This document shows positions 15,847-22,015 of a stretch of 28,898 bases of DNA, one piece after another. How positions within the stretch are numbered: the first letter of the stretch is position 1; the number at the start of each line of letters is the position of its first letter. This stretch comes from Stutzerimonas stutzeri (lineage in GTDB: Bacteria > Pseudomonadota > Gammaproteobacteria > Pseudomonadales > Pseudomonadaceae). Location: assembly GCA_002345575.1 (NCBI GenBank), contig DDVX01000003.1, forward strand, positions 184,858 through 213,755. The letters run 5' to 3'. A program made the translations under genes and the position numbers. Under the pieces are notes generated by a model that worked only from the letters and a program-made list of their open reading frames with translations, was not told where the DNA came from and did no database searches.

Positions 15847-16998
15847 ATGAGTCACTGCCTTGCAGCCAGCTGCGACGATTACCGACGCCTGGCCGAACGC
15901 CGACTGCCGCGCTTCCTGTTCGACTACATCGACGGCGGCGCTGGCGACGAATACACCCTGGCTGCCAACTGCCTGGACTTCCAGCGCGTGCGTCTGCGCC
16001 AGCGGGTGCTCTGCGACGTAGAAAATCCCGACACCCGCTGCAAGCTGATCGGCCAGCCGGCGAGTATGCCCGTGGCGCTGGCGCCGCTGGGCATGGCCGG
16101 GCTTTATGCGCGTCGTGGCGAGGCCCAGGCCGCGCGGGCGGCGGCTGCGTTCGGCGTACCGTTCAGCTTGTCCACCGTGAGCATCTGCTCGCTGGCCGAG
16201 GTGCACGCGGCAAGCGGGAAGTATTCGTGGTTCCAGCTCTATATGCTGCGAGACCGTGAGGCGGTGCAGGGCTTGCTGCAACAAGCCCTGGCCAACGGCT
16301 GCGACACCCTGCTGTTCACTGTGGACCTGCCGGTCGCAGGGATTCGTCGGCGTGATATTCGTAACGGCATGCTCAACCCGGGTTGGCGGGGCAAGCTGGC
16401 CAAGGCCTGCCAACTGGCGCAGCGACCGGGCTGGCTTCTGGATGTCGGTATTCGCGGCAAGCCGCATCATTTCGGTAGCCTCGCCGATCAGGTCGCCGAC
16501 CCTAATGACCTGCGAGCCTTCAAGGTCTGGCTGGATGCGCAATTCGACCCTCGCGTGACCTGGGGCGATATCCGCTGGCTAAGCCAGCAATGGCCGGGCA
16601 AGCTGATTCTCAAGGGCATCCTGGAACCGGGCGATGCATTGCAGGCACTGGATTGCGGTGCCGATGGCATCGTCCTCTCCAACCACGGCGGGCGTCAGCT
16701 CGACGGCGTTTCTTCCACCGTCCGCGAGCTACCGGTAGTGGCCGAAGCGCTCAACGGACGCTTGCCGATTCTGCTCGACGGCGGCATTCGCAGCGGCATG
16801 GATATTCTCAAGGCGCTCGCTCTGGGTGCCCAGGGCGTCATGATTGGTCGTCCTTGGGCCTGGGCACTGGCCGCTGGCGGCGAGGCAGCAGTGACACGAT
16901 TGCTGGCCGGCCTGCAGTGCGAGCTCGCGGTGGCCATGGCGCTGTGTGGTGTGAAAAATCTGGAGCAAATCGATGGCAGTCTGGTGGACTGGCTCTGA
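15847..16998 (+). CDS. FMN-dependent 2-hydroxyacid dehydrogenase, LldD-like
   Basis: A TIM-barrel flavoenzyme of 383 residues in the lactate/mandelate dehydrogenase and glycolate oxidase family, converting an L-2-hydroxy acid to the 2-oxo acid. Near the N-terminus is RRLPRFLFDYIDGGAGDEYT with Tyr27. Further on are MPVALAPLGMAGLYARRGE, PFSLSTVSICSLAEV, WFQLYMLRD, KGILEPGDA and SNHGGRQLDG, with catalytic His280 and substrate-carboxylate Arg283. LLDGGIRSGMDILKALALGAQGVMIGRPWAW binds the FMN phosphate. The sequence tracks E. coli LldD closely, including a region of about 175-215 that in LldD contacts the membrane. Because it is embedded with a ThDP enzyme and an unrelated flavoprotein, rather than with lldP/lldR, the substrate may not be lactate; mandelate-type acids are an alternative. 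It is the last gene of the cassette, 13 bp after the previous stop. Confidence 0.9.
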   Translation: MSHCLAASCDDYRRLAERRLPRFLFDYIDGGAGDEYTLAANCLDFQRVRLRQRVLCDVENPDTRCKLIGQPASMPVALAPLGMAGLYARRGEAQAARAAAAFGVPFSLSTVSICSLAEVHAASGKYSWFQLYMLRDREAVQGLLQQALANGCDTLLFTVDLPVAGIRRRDIRNGMLNPGWRGKLAKACQLAQRPGWLLDVGIRGKPHHFGSLADQVADPNDLRAFKVWLDAQFDPRVTWGDIRWLSQQWPGKLILKGILEPGDALQALDCGADGIVLSNHGGRQLDGVSSTVRELPVVAEALNGRLPILLDGGIRSGMDILKALALGAQGVMIGRPWAWALAAGGEAAVTRLLAGLQCELAVAMALCGVKNLEQIDGSLVDWL

Positions 16999-17088
16999 GC
17001 GATTCAGCTAAAGAGCTGCTGAGTCCGTTGCCACATCGCAAGAAGACGGCTAGCAGGGTCCGAAGAGATACATCTGGTGAAACGCTTC

Positions 17089-17125
17089 TAAAACAAATCG
17101 GCCAGCGCTCTTGGCGCTGGCCGAT
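17089..17125 (-). terminator. Rho-independent terminator for the small minus-strand genes
   Basis: A perfect 12-bp GC-rich stem (17097-17108 with 17114-17125, ATCGGCCAGCGC and its complement) is followed, on the minus strand, by TTTGTTTTAGAAG. It is placed 39 nt after the stop of the gene at 17164-17292. Confidence 0.85.
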
Positions 17126-17163
17126 GTGCTACAGATCGCCCGAACGGGCGGCCTGAGCTGGAA

Positions 17164-17292
17164 TCACGCTTTTTTCATCGCTTTTTTCAGCGACTTGATC
17201 TTCTTCTCATGCTTTTCGATCTTGGCTTCGCGCGCCTTGATCTTCTGCTTGAGGGATTTAGTGGAGTTCTTGGCTTCTGCTTTCTTGGACAT
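17164..17292 (-). CDS. Small lysine-rich coiled-coil protein
   Basis: A 42-residue, strongly basic protein starting MSKKAEAKNSTKSLKQKIK, with a continuous Lys/Glu/Ile/Leu helix over about residues 12-40 that would form an amphipathic coiled coil. There is no signal peptide and no known domain. The start is fixed by AAGGAGA (complement of 17299-17305) 6 nt upstream, the best ribosome site in this area. That argues it is a real gene despite its size. Its first 35 bases overlap the 3' end of the ribbon-helix-helix-like gene in another frame, which suggests translational coupling, and a terminator follows. Function is unknown; nucleic-acid or membrane-surface binding is a guess from charge alone. 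Confidence 0.65.
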   Translation of the reverse strand: MSKKAEAKNSTKSLKQKIKAREAKIEKHEKKIKSLKKAMKKA

Positions 17293-17494
17293 TGGATGTC
17301 TCCTTTTTTGAAGGCTGATCGGCGGGTTTGTGTTTCTTGATGAACCCACGGATGAACTGCCTTATTTCGCGAGCGGCGCTTGTATCCAACTGTTCGCATA
17401 GCTTCACGAACTGCTCGCGTTCGATGCTGCTGATGCGGATCAGCAGTTGGCTATCTTTCTTGTTGAGCTTCACTTTCTTCGGTTTCTCGGACAT
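17258..17494 (-). CDS. Small ribbon-helix-helix-like protein
   Basis: A 78-residue basic protein. Residues about 14-55 (DSQLLIRISSIEREQFVKLCEQLDTS, then AAREIRQFIRGFIKK) fit a ribbon-helix-helix fold: a short strand QLLIRIS, a helix, a turn at DTSA and a second helix. This is the DNA-binding fold of Arc/CopG-type repressors and many antitoxins. The flanks (KPKKVKLNKK and KKHKPADQPSKKE) are lysine-rich. The tail after about residue 60 is probably disordered. The ATG at 17494 lacks a strong ribosome site. A dyad and an AT-rich region directly upstream could be its own operator. It overlaps the next gene by 35 bp. No toxin-like partner is recognisable, so I do not call a toxin-antitoxin pair. 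The RHH call is by pattern only. Confidence 0.65.
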   Translation of the reverse strand: MSEKPKKVKLNKKDSQLLIRISSIEREQFVKLCEQLDTSAAREIRQFIRGFIKKHKPADQPSKKETSNVQESRSQELH

Positions 17495-17516
17495 GCGGAT
17501 ACTCGCGTAAAAAATG

Positions 17517-17552
17517 AATCTCGGTTCGAAAGAGATTTACATTGTATATACA
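17517..17552 (-). promoter_or_regulatory. Dyad and AT-rich promoter region of the RHH-like gene
   Basis: AATCTC (17517-17522) and GAGATT (17532-17537) flank a central TTCGAA, making a near-symmetric 21-bp site 22 nt before the RHH-like start codon. Next to it, TGTATATACA (17543-17552) is a perfect palindrome in an AT-rich stretch that could hold the -10. Autoregulation by the RHH-like protein is an inference. Confidence 0.4.
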
Positions 17553-17746
17553 TATTTATTTAACGCAAGCTCGGTTCTGAAGCGCTAGGGCGCTGCGTAG
17601 GAGCAGACCAGCTCACTCCGTCACGGCAGATGGTAGTGAACTTATACCCCGGCAATACAATCCTCTTGTAAGCACAGTTAGAGCGCGCCTGACCGGCCGA
17701 CGCATAGGCAATGCAGGTCAGGACGCCCAGCGATGAGGAGCCCGCC

Positions 17747-18187
17747 GTGACCGAAACTACCCACCGCACGTATCGAAGATCCCGCCGCACCACGCCGAAT
17801 CCGCTGCATGCGACTCTGCTTGCCGGAACCGTTCCGCTGTTTCTCGGTGCACTGTTTAGCGATATCGCGTACTACCGCAGTTACCAGATTCAGTGGAGCA
17901 ACTTTTCCTCATGGCTGATTGCCGGAGGACTGGTGTTCTGTGGCCTGGCGTTGCTGTTTGCACTGGTCAACCTGATTCGTGCCGAGCATAAGGGGGGAAG
18001 GCCAGCGCTTTACTTTCTGCTACTGCTGGCCACCTGGGTGTTGGGCTTTATCAACTCCTTGGAGCATGCCAAGGATGCCTGGGCTGCGATGCCTGCTGGT
18101 CTGATTCTCTCGGCGATCGTTACCGTGCTGGCTTGCTTAGCGACGGGTATCGGCCTCACCAACCTGCGCTCGAGGGGTGCCAAATGA
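17747..18187 (+). CDS. DUF2231 four-helix membrane protein
   Basis: An inner-membrane protein of 146 residues in the DUF2231 family. A basic N-terminus (TYRRSRRTTPNPLHATLLAG, carrying the family's NPLHATL-like entry) precedes four hydrophobic helices: TVPLFLGALFSDIAYY, WLIAGGLVFCGLALLFALVNLI, ALYFLLLLATWVLGFINSL and GLILSAIVTVLACLATGIGL. The GTG at 17747 is preferred because GAGGAG lies at 17735-17740; an upstream ATG at 17711 would add 12 residues without a ribosome site. Its stop overlaps the start of the sorbosone dehydrogenase-like gene (ATGA), so the two are translationally coupled. The pairing suggests a membrane partner for a periplasmic dehydrogenase, perhaps in electron transfer. That is inference; I see no haem-ligand motif proving it. 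Confidence 0.82.
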   Translation: MTETTHRTYRRSRRTTPNPLHATLLAGTVPLFLGALFSDIAYYRSYQIQWSNFSSWLIAGGLVFCGLALLFALVNLIRAEHKGGRPALYFLLLLATWVLGFINSLEHAKDAWAAMPAGLILSAIVTVLACLATGIGLTNLRSRGAK

Positions 18188-19479
18188 ACTACATCAGCCC
18201 GCTAACCGCCCTGAGCCTGGCATTGCTGTTGAGTGCATGTGGCGGCGACGAACAGAACAACGCCCAAACCTATGGCGCGGAGCCCAAGCTGCCTGAACCC
18301 GAACGCGGCTTGCTGCCCAGCATGAAGATCGCCGAGCCCACGCCATGGGGCGATCAGGTGCCGACGGTGCCTGAGAACTTCACGGTTACCGCAATCGCAA
18401 CCGATCTGAAGATCCCTCGCCAGACCCTTGTGTTGCCCAATGGTGACATCCTCGTGGCGGAAGGACGCGGTGGTAACGCAGCCAAGCTCAAGCCCAAGGA
18501 CGTTATCGCTGGCTATATCAAGGCCAAGGGCAATACCTCGGTAGAAAGTGGCAATCGCCTGACACTGCTGCGCGATGCCGACGGTGATGGCACCTACGAG
18601 CTTCAGACGGTGTTTGCCGACGACCTGAATGCACCTTATGGGCTGGCCTTCCATGACGGCAACCTCTACGTGGCCAATCAGGATGCGTTGGTGCGCTTCG
18701 ATTATCAGGATGGCCAGACAGAGGCCAGCGGCCCGCCAACCAAAGTCACCGACCTGCCATCGGCGATCAATCACCACTGGACCAAGGCGCTGACCATCAG
18801 CCCCGACGGTCGCTTCCTCTATGTGGGTATCGGTTCCAACAGCAACATTACCGAGCGCGGCATGGAGGCCGAGGTGGATCGCGCGCTGGTCTGGCAGATA
18901 AATGCCGAGACAGGCGCTTACAAGCCCTACGCAACCGGTCTGCGCAACCCTACTGCGCTGGCTGTCCAGCCGGGCTCCGGGCAACTCTGGGCCGTGGTTA
19001 ACGAACGGGACGAAATAGGGGAGGACCTGGTGCCGGATTACCTGACATCAGTTCAAGAAGGAGGCTTCTACGGCTGGCCGTACAGCTACTGGGGCAAGAA
19101 CGTCGATGACCGCGTGAGGCCGCAGGACCCGGATAAAGTCGCTGCCGCCATAACGCCGGACTACGCCCTGGGTTCCCACGTTGCCGCACTCGGCCTGGAC
19201 TTCTCCAGCGAAGTCATGGGCCCGGAGTACGCGGATGGCGTATTTATCGGCGAGCACGGCAGCTGGAATCGCAAGAGTCCGGTGGGCTACAAGGTGATTT
19301 TCGTTCCCTTCGAAAACGGTCGGCCCTCCGGTGAGCCGATGGAGTTCGTGACGGGCTTTCGCACAGACGACGGCAAGACCCGCGGCCGCCCCGTCGGTGT
19401 GACGGTTGATCCGAAAGGTGCACTGATCGTCGCCGATGATCTGGCTAATACCGTGTGGAGGGTGAGTCGTAATCAGTAA
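18184..19479 (+). CDS. Sorbosone dehydrogenase-family lipoprotein (PQQ-type beta-propeller)
   Basis: A 431-residue exported protein. The signal sequence ends LALLLSAC with lipidated Cys19, followed by GGDEQNN. The mature part is a GSDH/L-sorbosone dehydrogenase-type beta-propeller, a fold that in characterised members uses PQQ to oxidise sugars or aldoses. Recognisable blades include IPRQTLVLPNGDILVAEGRGG, LNAPYGLAFHDGNLYVAN, ALTISPDGRFLYVGIGSNSN, GLRNPTALAVQPGSGQLWAVVNERDEIG, FYGWPYSYWGKN, GVFIGEHGSWNRKSPVGYKV and RPVGVTVDPKGALIVADD. The start at 18184 overlaps the previous stop and gives the lipoprotein signal; the longer frame from 18133 is rejected. Substrate is unknown. It works outside the cytoplasmic membrane, likely with the coupled DUF2231 protein. 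Confidence 0.88.
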   Translation: MNYISPLTALSLALLLSACGGDEQNNAQTYGAEPKLPEPERGLLPSMKIAEPTPWGDQVPTVPENFTVTAIATDLKIPRQTLVLPNGDILVAEGRGGNAAKLKPKDVIAGYIKAKGNTSVESGNRLTLLRDADGDGTYELQTVFADDLNAPYGLAFHDGNLYVANQDALVRFDYQDGQTEASGPPTKVTDLPSAINHHWTKALTISPDGRFLYVGIGSNSNITERGMEAEVDRALVWQINAETGAYKPYATGLRNPTALAVQPGSGQLWAVVNERDEIGEDLVPDYLTSVQEGGFYGWPYSYWGKNVDDRVRPQDPDKVAAAITPDYALGSHVAALGLDFSSEVMGPEYADGVFIGEHGSWNRKSPVGYKVIFVPFENGRPSGEPMEFVTGFRTDDGKTRGRPVGVTVDPKGALIVADDLANTVWRVSRNQ

Positions 19480-19500
19480 CGTCTACTGTTCTCCAAAGCG

Positions 19501-19536
19501 CGGCTGATGTCTTTTGGGCGTCAGCCGTAGTTTGTT
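19501..19536 (+). terminator. Probable terminator after the DUF2231-dehydrogenase operon
   Basis: CGGCTGA (19501-19507) pairs with TCAGCCG (19521-19527), and TAGTTTGTT follows. It is 22 nt after the operon's last stop. The 13-nt loop and imperfect T-run make it moderate. Confidence 0.55.
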
Positions 19537-19656
19537 AGTTACAGCGCGTTATTGGCTAAGTCTTGGAAGATTGATGCGAAGTGGCTAGCAACCGGCCAGG
19601 GATGATCGCGTGATAATGGACCCCAGATTTGGAGTTCATTTTCACAAGGACGCGAA

Positions 19657-21435
19657 ATGTTTTTCCCCTTTCGGAGTAGGGGGCTACTGCTTTGCCGTTC
19701 TGGCAAGTCAGCGATAGCCTTTTGCCGTGCCGCTTCACTCGTATCGGCTCTCAAGCATGCCTTGGTGGTTGTGACATTGCTGGCCGGCACCGTTGCGGCT
19801 GCCGATCCCGTACCGGGACAGGAGTTGTTGCGTCAGCAGGAGCGCGAGCGCGTTCAACGTGAACAGCTCGAACCGTCTCCTGATGTCCGTTTCGAACTGC
19901 CGCGAGCGCAGTTCGATAGCGACCGGCTACCCGAACAGGAAACGCCTTGTTTTACCATTCAGCATATCCAGCTACTCGGCGAGGCCGCGCCAGTTTTTCA
20001 GTGGGCGTTGAGAGCCGCCAACCCGGCGGATGACCCTGCTCTGGGGCGTTGCCTGGGAGCTGCAGGCATCAACCTGAGTATGAAACGCATCCAGAATGCG
20101 ATCGTCGCGCGTGGTTACGTCACCACCCGTGTGCTGGCCGAGCCCCAGGACCTGAACGACGGGACACTCCGCTTGACCTTGGTACCGGGGCGCATCCGAA
20201 ATATCCGCTTCGCCGAGGACAGCAGCCGGGCCAGGCTCTGGAACGCTATGCCGGCGAGACCACGCGATCTGCTCAATCTGCGTGATATCGAACAGGCTCT
20301 GGAGAACTTCAAGCGCGTGCCCACCGCCGAGGCTGATATCCAGATCGTTCCGGCAGAAGGTGTGGCTGCCAAGCCTGGCGCAAGCGATGTGGTGATCCAT
20401 TGGAAACAGTCGCTACCGTTGCGCCTGAGCCTATCCCTGGACGACTCCGGCAGCGACTCGACGGGCAAGTACCAGGGCAACGTGGCGCTATCGTTTGACC
20501 ATCTGCTAACGCTCAATGACCTGTTCTACCTGAGCTACAACCACGATCTGGGCGGCGGACAATCCGGTGAGCGCGACAGTATGGGGCATACCCTGCACTA
20601 CTCGTTGCCCTATGGTTACTGGCTGCTGGGAATCACCGCCAGCGAGTACGACTACCACCAGAGCGTGGCTGGAGCGAGCCAGACCTATCGTTACAGTGGG
20701 CATAGTCGCAACAACGAAGTACGCCTCTCTCGCCTCCTGTATCGCGACGGAGTGCGCAAGACCACAGCCGCTCTCAGTGGCTGGACCCGTTCATCAAGCA
20801 ACCATATCGACGATACCGAGATCGAAGTGCAGCGTCGGCGCATGGCTGGGTGGGCGTTTGACCTCAGTCACCGTGAATTTTTCGGCACCAGCACCCTTGA
20901 CCTTGGCCTCGGCTACCGACGTGGCACCGGAGCCCACAACTCCCTGAAGGCACCGGAAGAGGATTTCGGTGAAGGCACCTCGCGCGCTGCGATCATCACC
21001 GCCCACGCCCAAGCACACGTGCCCTTCGAGCTCGCCCGGCAGCGCCTGCGCTACACCGGTACCTGGCGTGCGCAGTGGAATCGAACGCCGCTGGTGCCGC
21101 AGGACCGATTCTCCATCGGCGGCCGCTACACCGTGCGGGGCTTCGATGGCGAGAACATTCTGTCCGCCGAACGAGGCTGGTTGATCCGCAACGATCTGGG
21201 CTTGGCTCTGGGGCGTAGCGGTCAGGAGCTATATCTGGGGTTGGATTACGGCGAGGTGGGGGGCAGCTCCAGCGAGTGGCTGCTTGGCAAACACTTGGCC
21301 GGTGCTGTCATCGGCCTGCGCGGTGGTTACAAGGCTCTCTCTTACGACCTGTTCTGGGGGCAAGCGCTCGACAAGCCCGATGGCTTCAAGACCGCCGACA
21401 GCATCACCGGATTCAATCTCAACTTGTCGTTCTGA
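19657..21435 (+). CDS. cdiB: Two-partner secretion outer-membrane transporter, CdiB/FhaC/ShlB family
   Basis: Outer-membrane TpsB transporter of 592 residues that exports the giant exoprotein encoded downstream. AAGGA at 19646-19650 supports the start. The signal sequence is long, with the hydrophobic core HALVVVTLLAGTVAAA at about 34-49. Next comes the Gln/Glu/Arg-rich plug helix (QELLRQQERERVQREQLE). A first POTRA domain (CFTIQHIQLLGEAAP to about residue 180, with GYVTTRVLAEPQDLNDGTLRLTLVPGRI) and a second (to about 250) follow, then the 16-strand barrel. VRGF at 493-496 in RYTVRGFDGENILS is the conserved loop-6 motif. The terminal strand ends FNLNLSF with Phe. It is followed, 8 bp after its stop, by a HlyC-type acyltransferase and then the exoprotein. 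Length is near FhaC once the signal is removed. Confidence 0.92.
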   Translation: MFFPFRSRGLLLCRSGKSAIAFCRAASLVSALKHALVVVTLLAGTVAAADPVPGQELLRQQERERVQREQLEPSPDVRFELPRAQFDSDRLPEQETPCFTIQHIQLLGEAAPVFQWALRAANPADDPALGRCLGAAGINLSMKRIQNAIVARGYVTTRVLAEPQDLNDGTLRLTLVPGRIRNIRFAEDSSRARLWNAMPARPRDLLNLRDIEQALENFKRVPTAEADIQIVPAEGVAAKPGASDVVIHWKQSLPLRLSLSLDDSGSDSTGKYQGNVALSFDHLLTLNDLFYLSYNHDLGGGQSGERDSMGHTLHYSLPYGYWLLGITASEYDYHQSVAGASQTYRYSGHSRNNEVRLSRLLYRDGVRKTTAALSGWTRSSSNHIDDTEIEVQRRRMAGWAFDLSHREFFGTSTLDLGLGYRRGTGAHNSLKAPEEDFGEGTSRAAIITAHAQAHVPFELARQRLRYTGTWRAQWNRTPLVPQDRFSIGGRYTVRGFDGENILSAERGWLIRNDLGLALGRSGQELYLGLDYGEVGGSSSEWLLGKHLAGAVIGLRGGYKALSYDLFWGQALDKPDGFKTADSITGFNLNLSF

Positions 21436-21443
21436 GGAAGGCC

Positions 21444-21962
21444 ATGCGCTTCGATACTCTGGATTTCACCGCCCCCGGTCTGTTTGACAGCCCCTGGAAC
21501 GAAGCCGAGGTCCTCGGCTCCGCCGTCTGGTTGTGGATGCATTCACCAGCGCATCGTGACGCGCCGCTGCACAGTCTGTCGGCTTTGCTGCTGCCGGCGT
21601 TCAAGCACAGACAGTTCATCCTCGCTTCTGAGCAGGGCAAGCCGGTTTTCTACCTGTCATGGCTCAACCTGAGCGCGCAAGCACAGGCGCGTTACCTGCG
21701 TGAGTCCCCCCTGTGTATTCCCGACGCGGACTGGAACAGCGGGGACTGCATGTGGATTCACGATTGGGTTGCGCCGTTCGGCCATACCCGGCAGATCTCC
21801 CGTCTATTGCAACGCAGGCTCCTGGCCAACCGCTGCGCGCGGGCGCTGTACCACCGTGGTGAGGAGCGGGGCCTGCGGGTAAAAACTTTCCAGGGCATCG
21901 CTGTGATGCCCACCGAGGCGCGCGCCTGGCTTGCAGCCCATCCTCTGCCGTCCGCCAGTTAG
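21444..21962 (+). CDS. HlyC-family toxin-activating lysine acyltransferase
   Basis: A cytoplasmic acyltransferase of 172 residues. HlyC enzymes move a fatty acyl chain from acyl-ACP to internal lysines of a toxin before export. The sequence matches HlyC through VLGSAVWLWMHSPAHRD, LSALLLPAFKHRQFIL, GKPVFYLSWLNLS, DADWNSGDCMW and IHDWVAPFGHT. Both catalytic residues are kept: His37 (SPAHRD) and Asp107 (HDWVAPFG). AGGAAG at 21435-21440 overlaps the cdiB stop, and the ATG follows 3 nt later; a longer frame from 21276 lies inside cdiB. The 53-bp gap to the exoprotein gene keeps all three in one operon. Its obvious substrate is the adjacent CdiA-type protein rather than an RTX toxin, as no RTX repeats are encoded in the window. 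HlyC-like genes have been noted in a minority of CDI loci. Confidence 0.9.
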   Translation: MRFDTLDFTAPGLFDSPWNEAEVLGSAVWLWMHSPAHRDAPLHSLSALLLPAFKHRQFILASEQGKPVFYLSWLNLSAQAQARYLRESPLCIPDADWNSGDCMWIHDWVAPFGHTRQISRLLQRRLLANRCARALYHRGEERGLRVKTFQGIAVMPTEARAWLAAHPLPSAS

Positions 21963-22015
21963 CCGCACGTCACTTCAATTGTCGCCACGCTATTTGTCAC
22001 GCAAAGGGAATTGCA

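Noticed and set aside
17164..17494. Toxin-antitoxin system
   Set aside because: The first gene looks RHH-like, but the second protein is a Lys-rich helix with no resemblance to a known toxin and the order and overlap alone are not enough.
19539..19790. Minus-strand frame overlapping the cdiB start
   Set aside because: No domain or signal peptide; it lies opposite the cdiB signal-peptide region and has no ribosome site of note.
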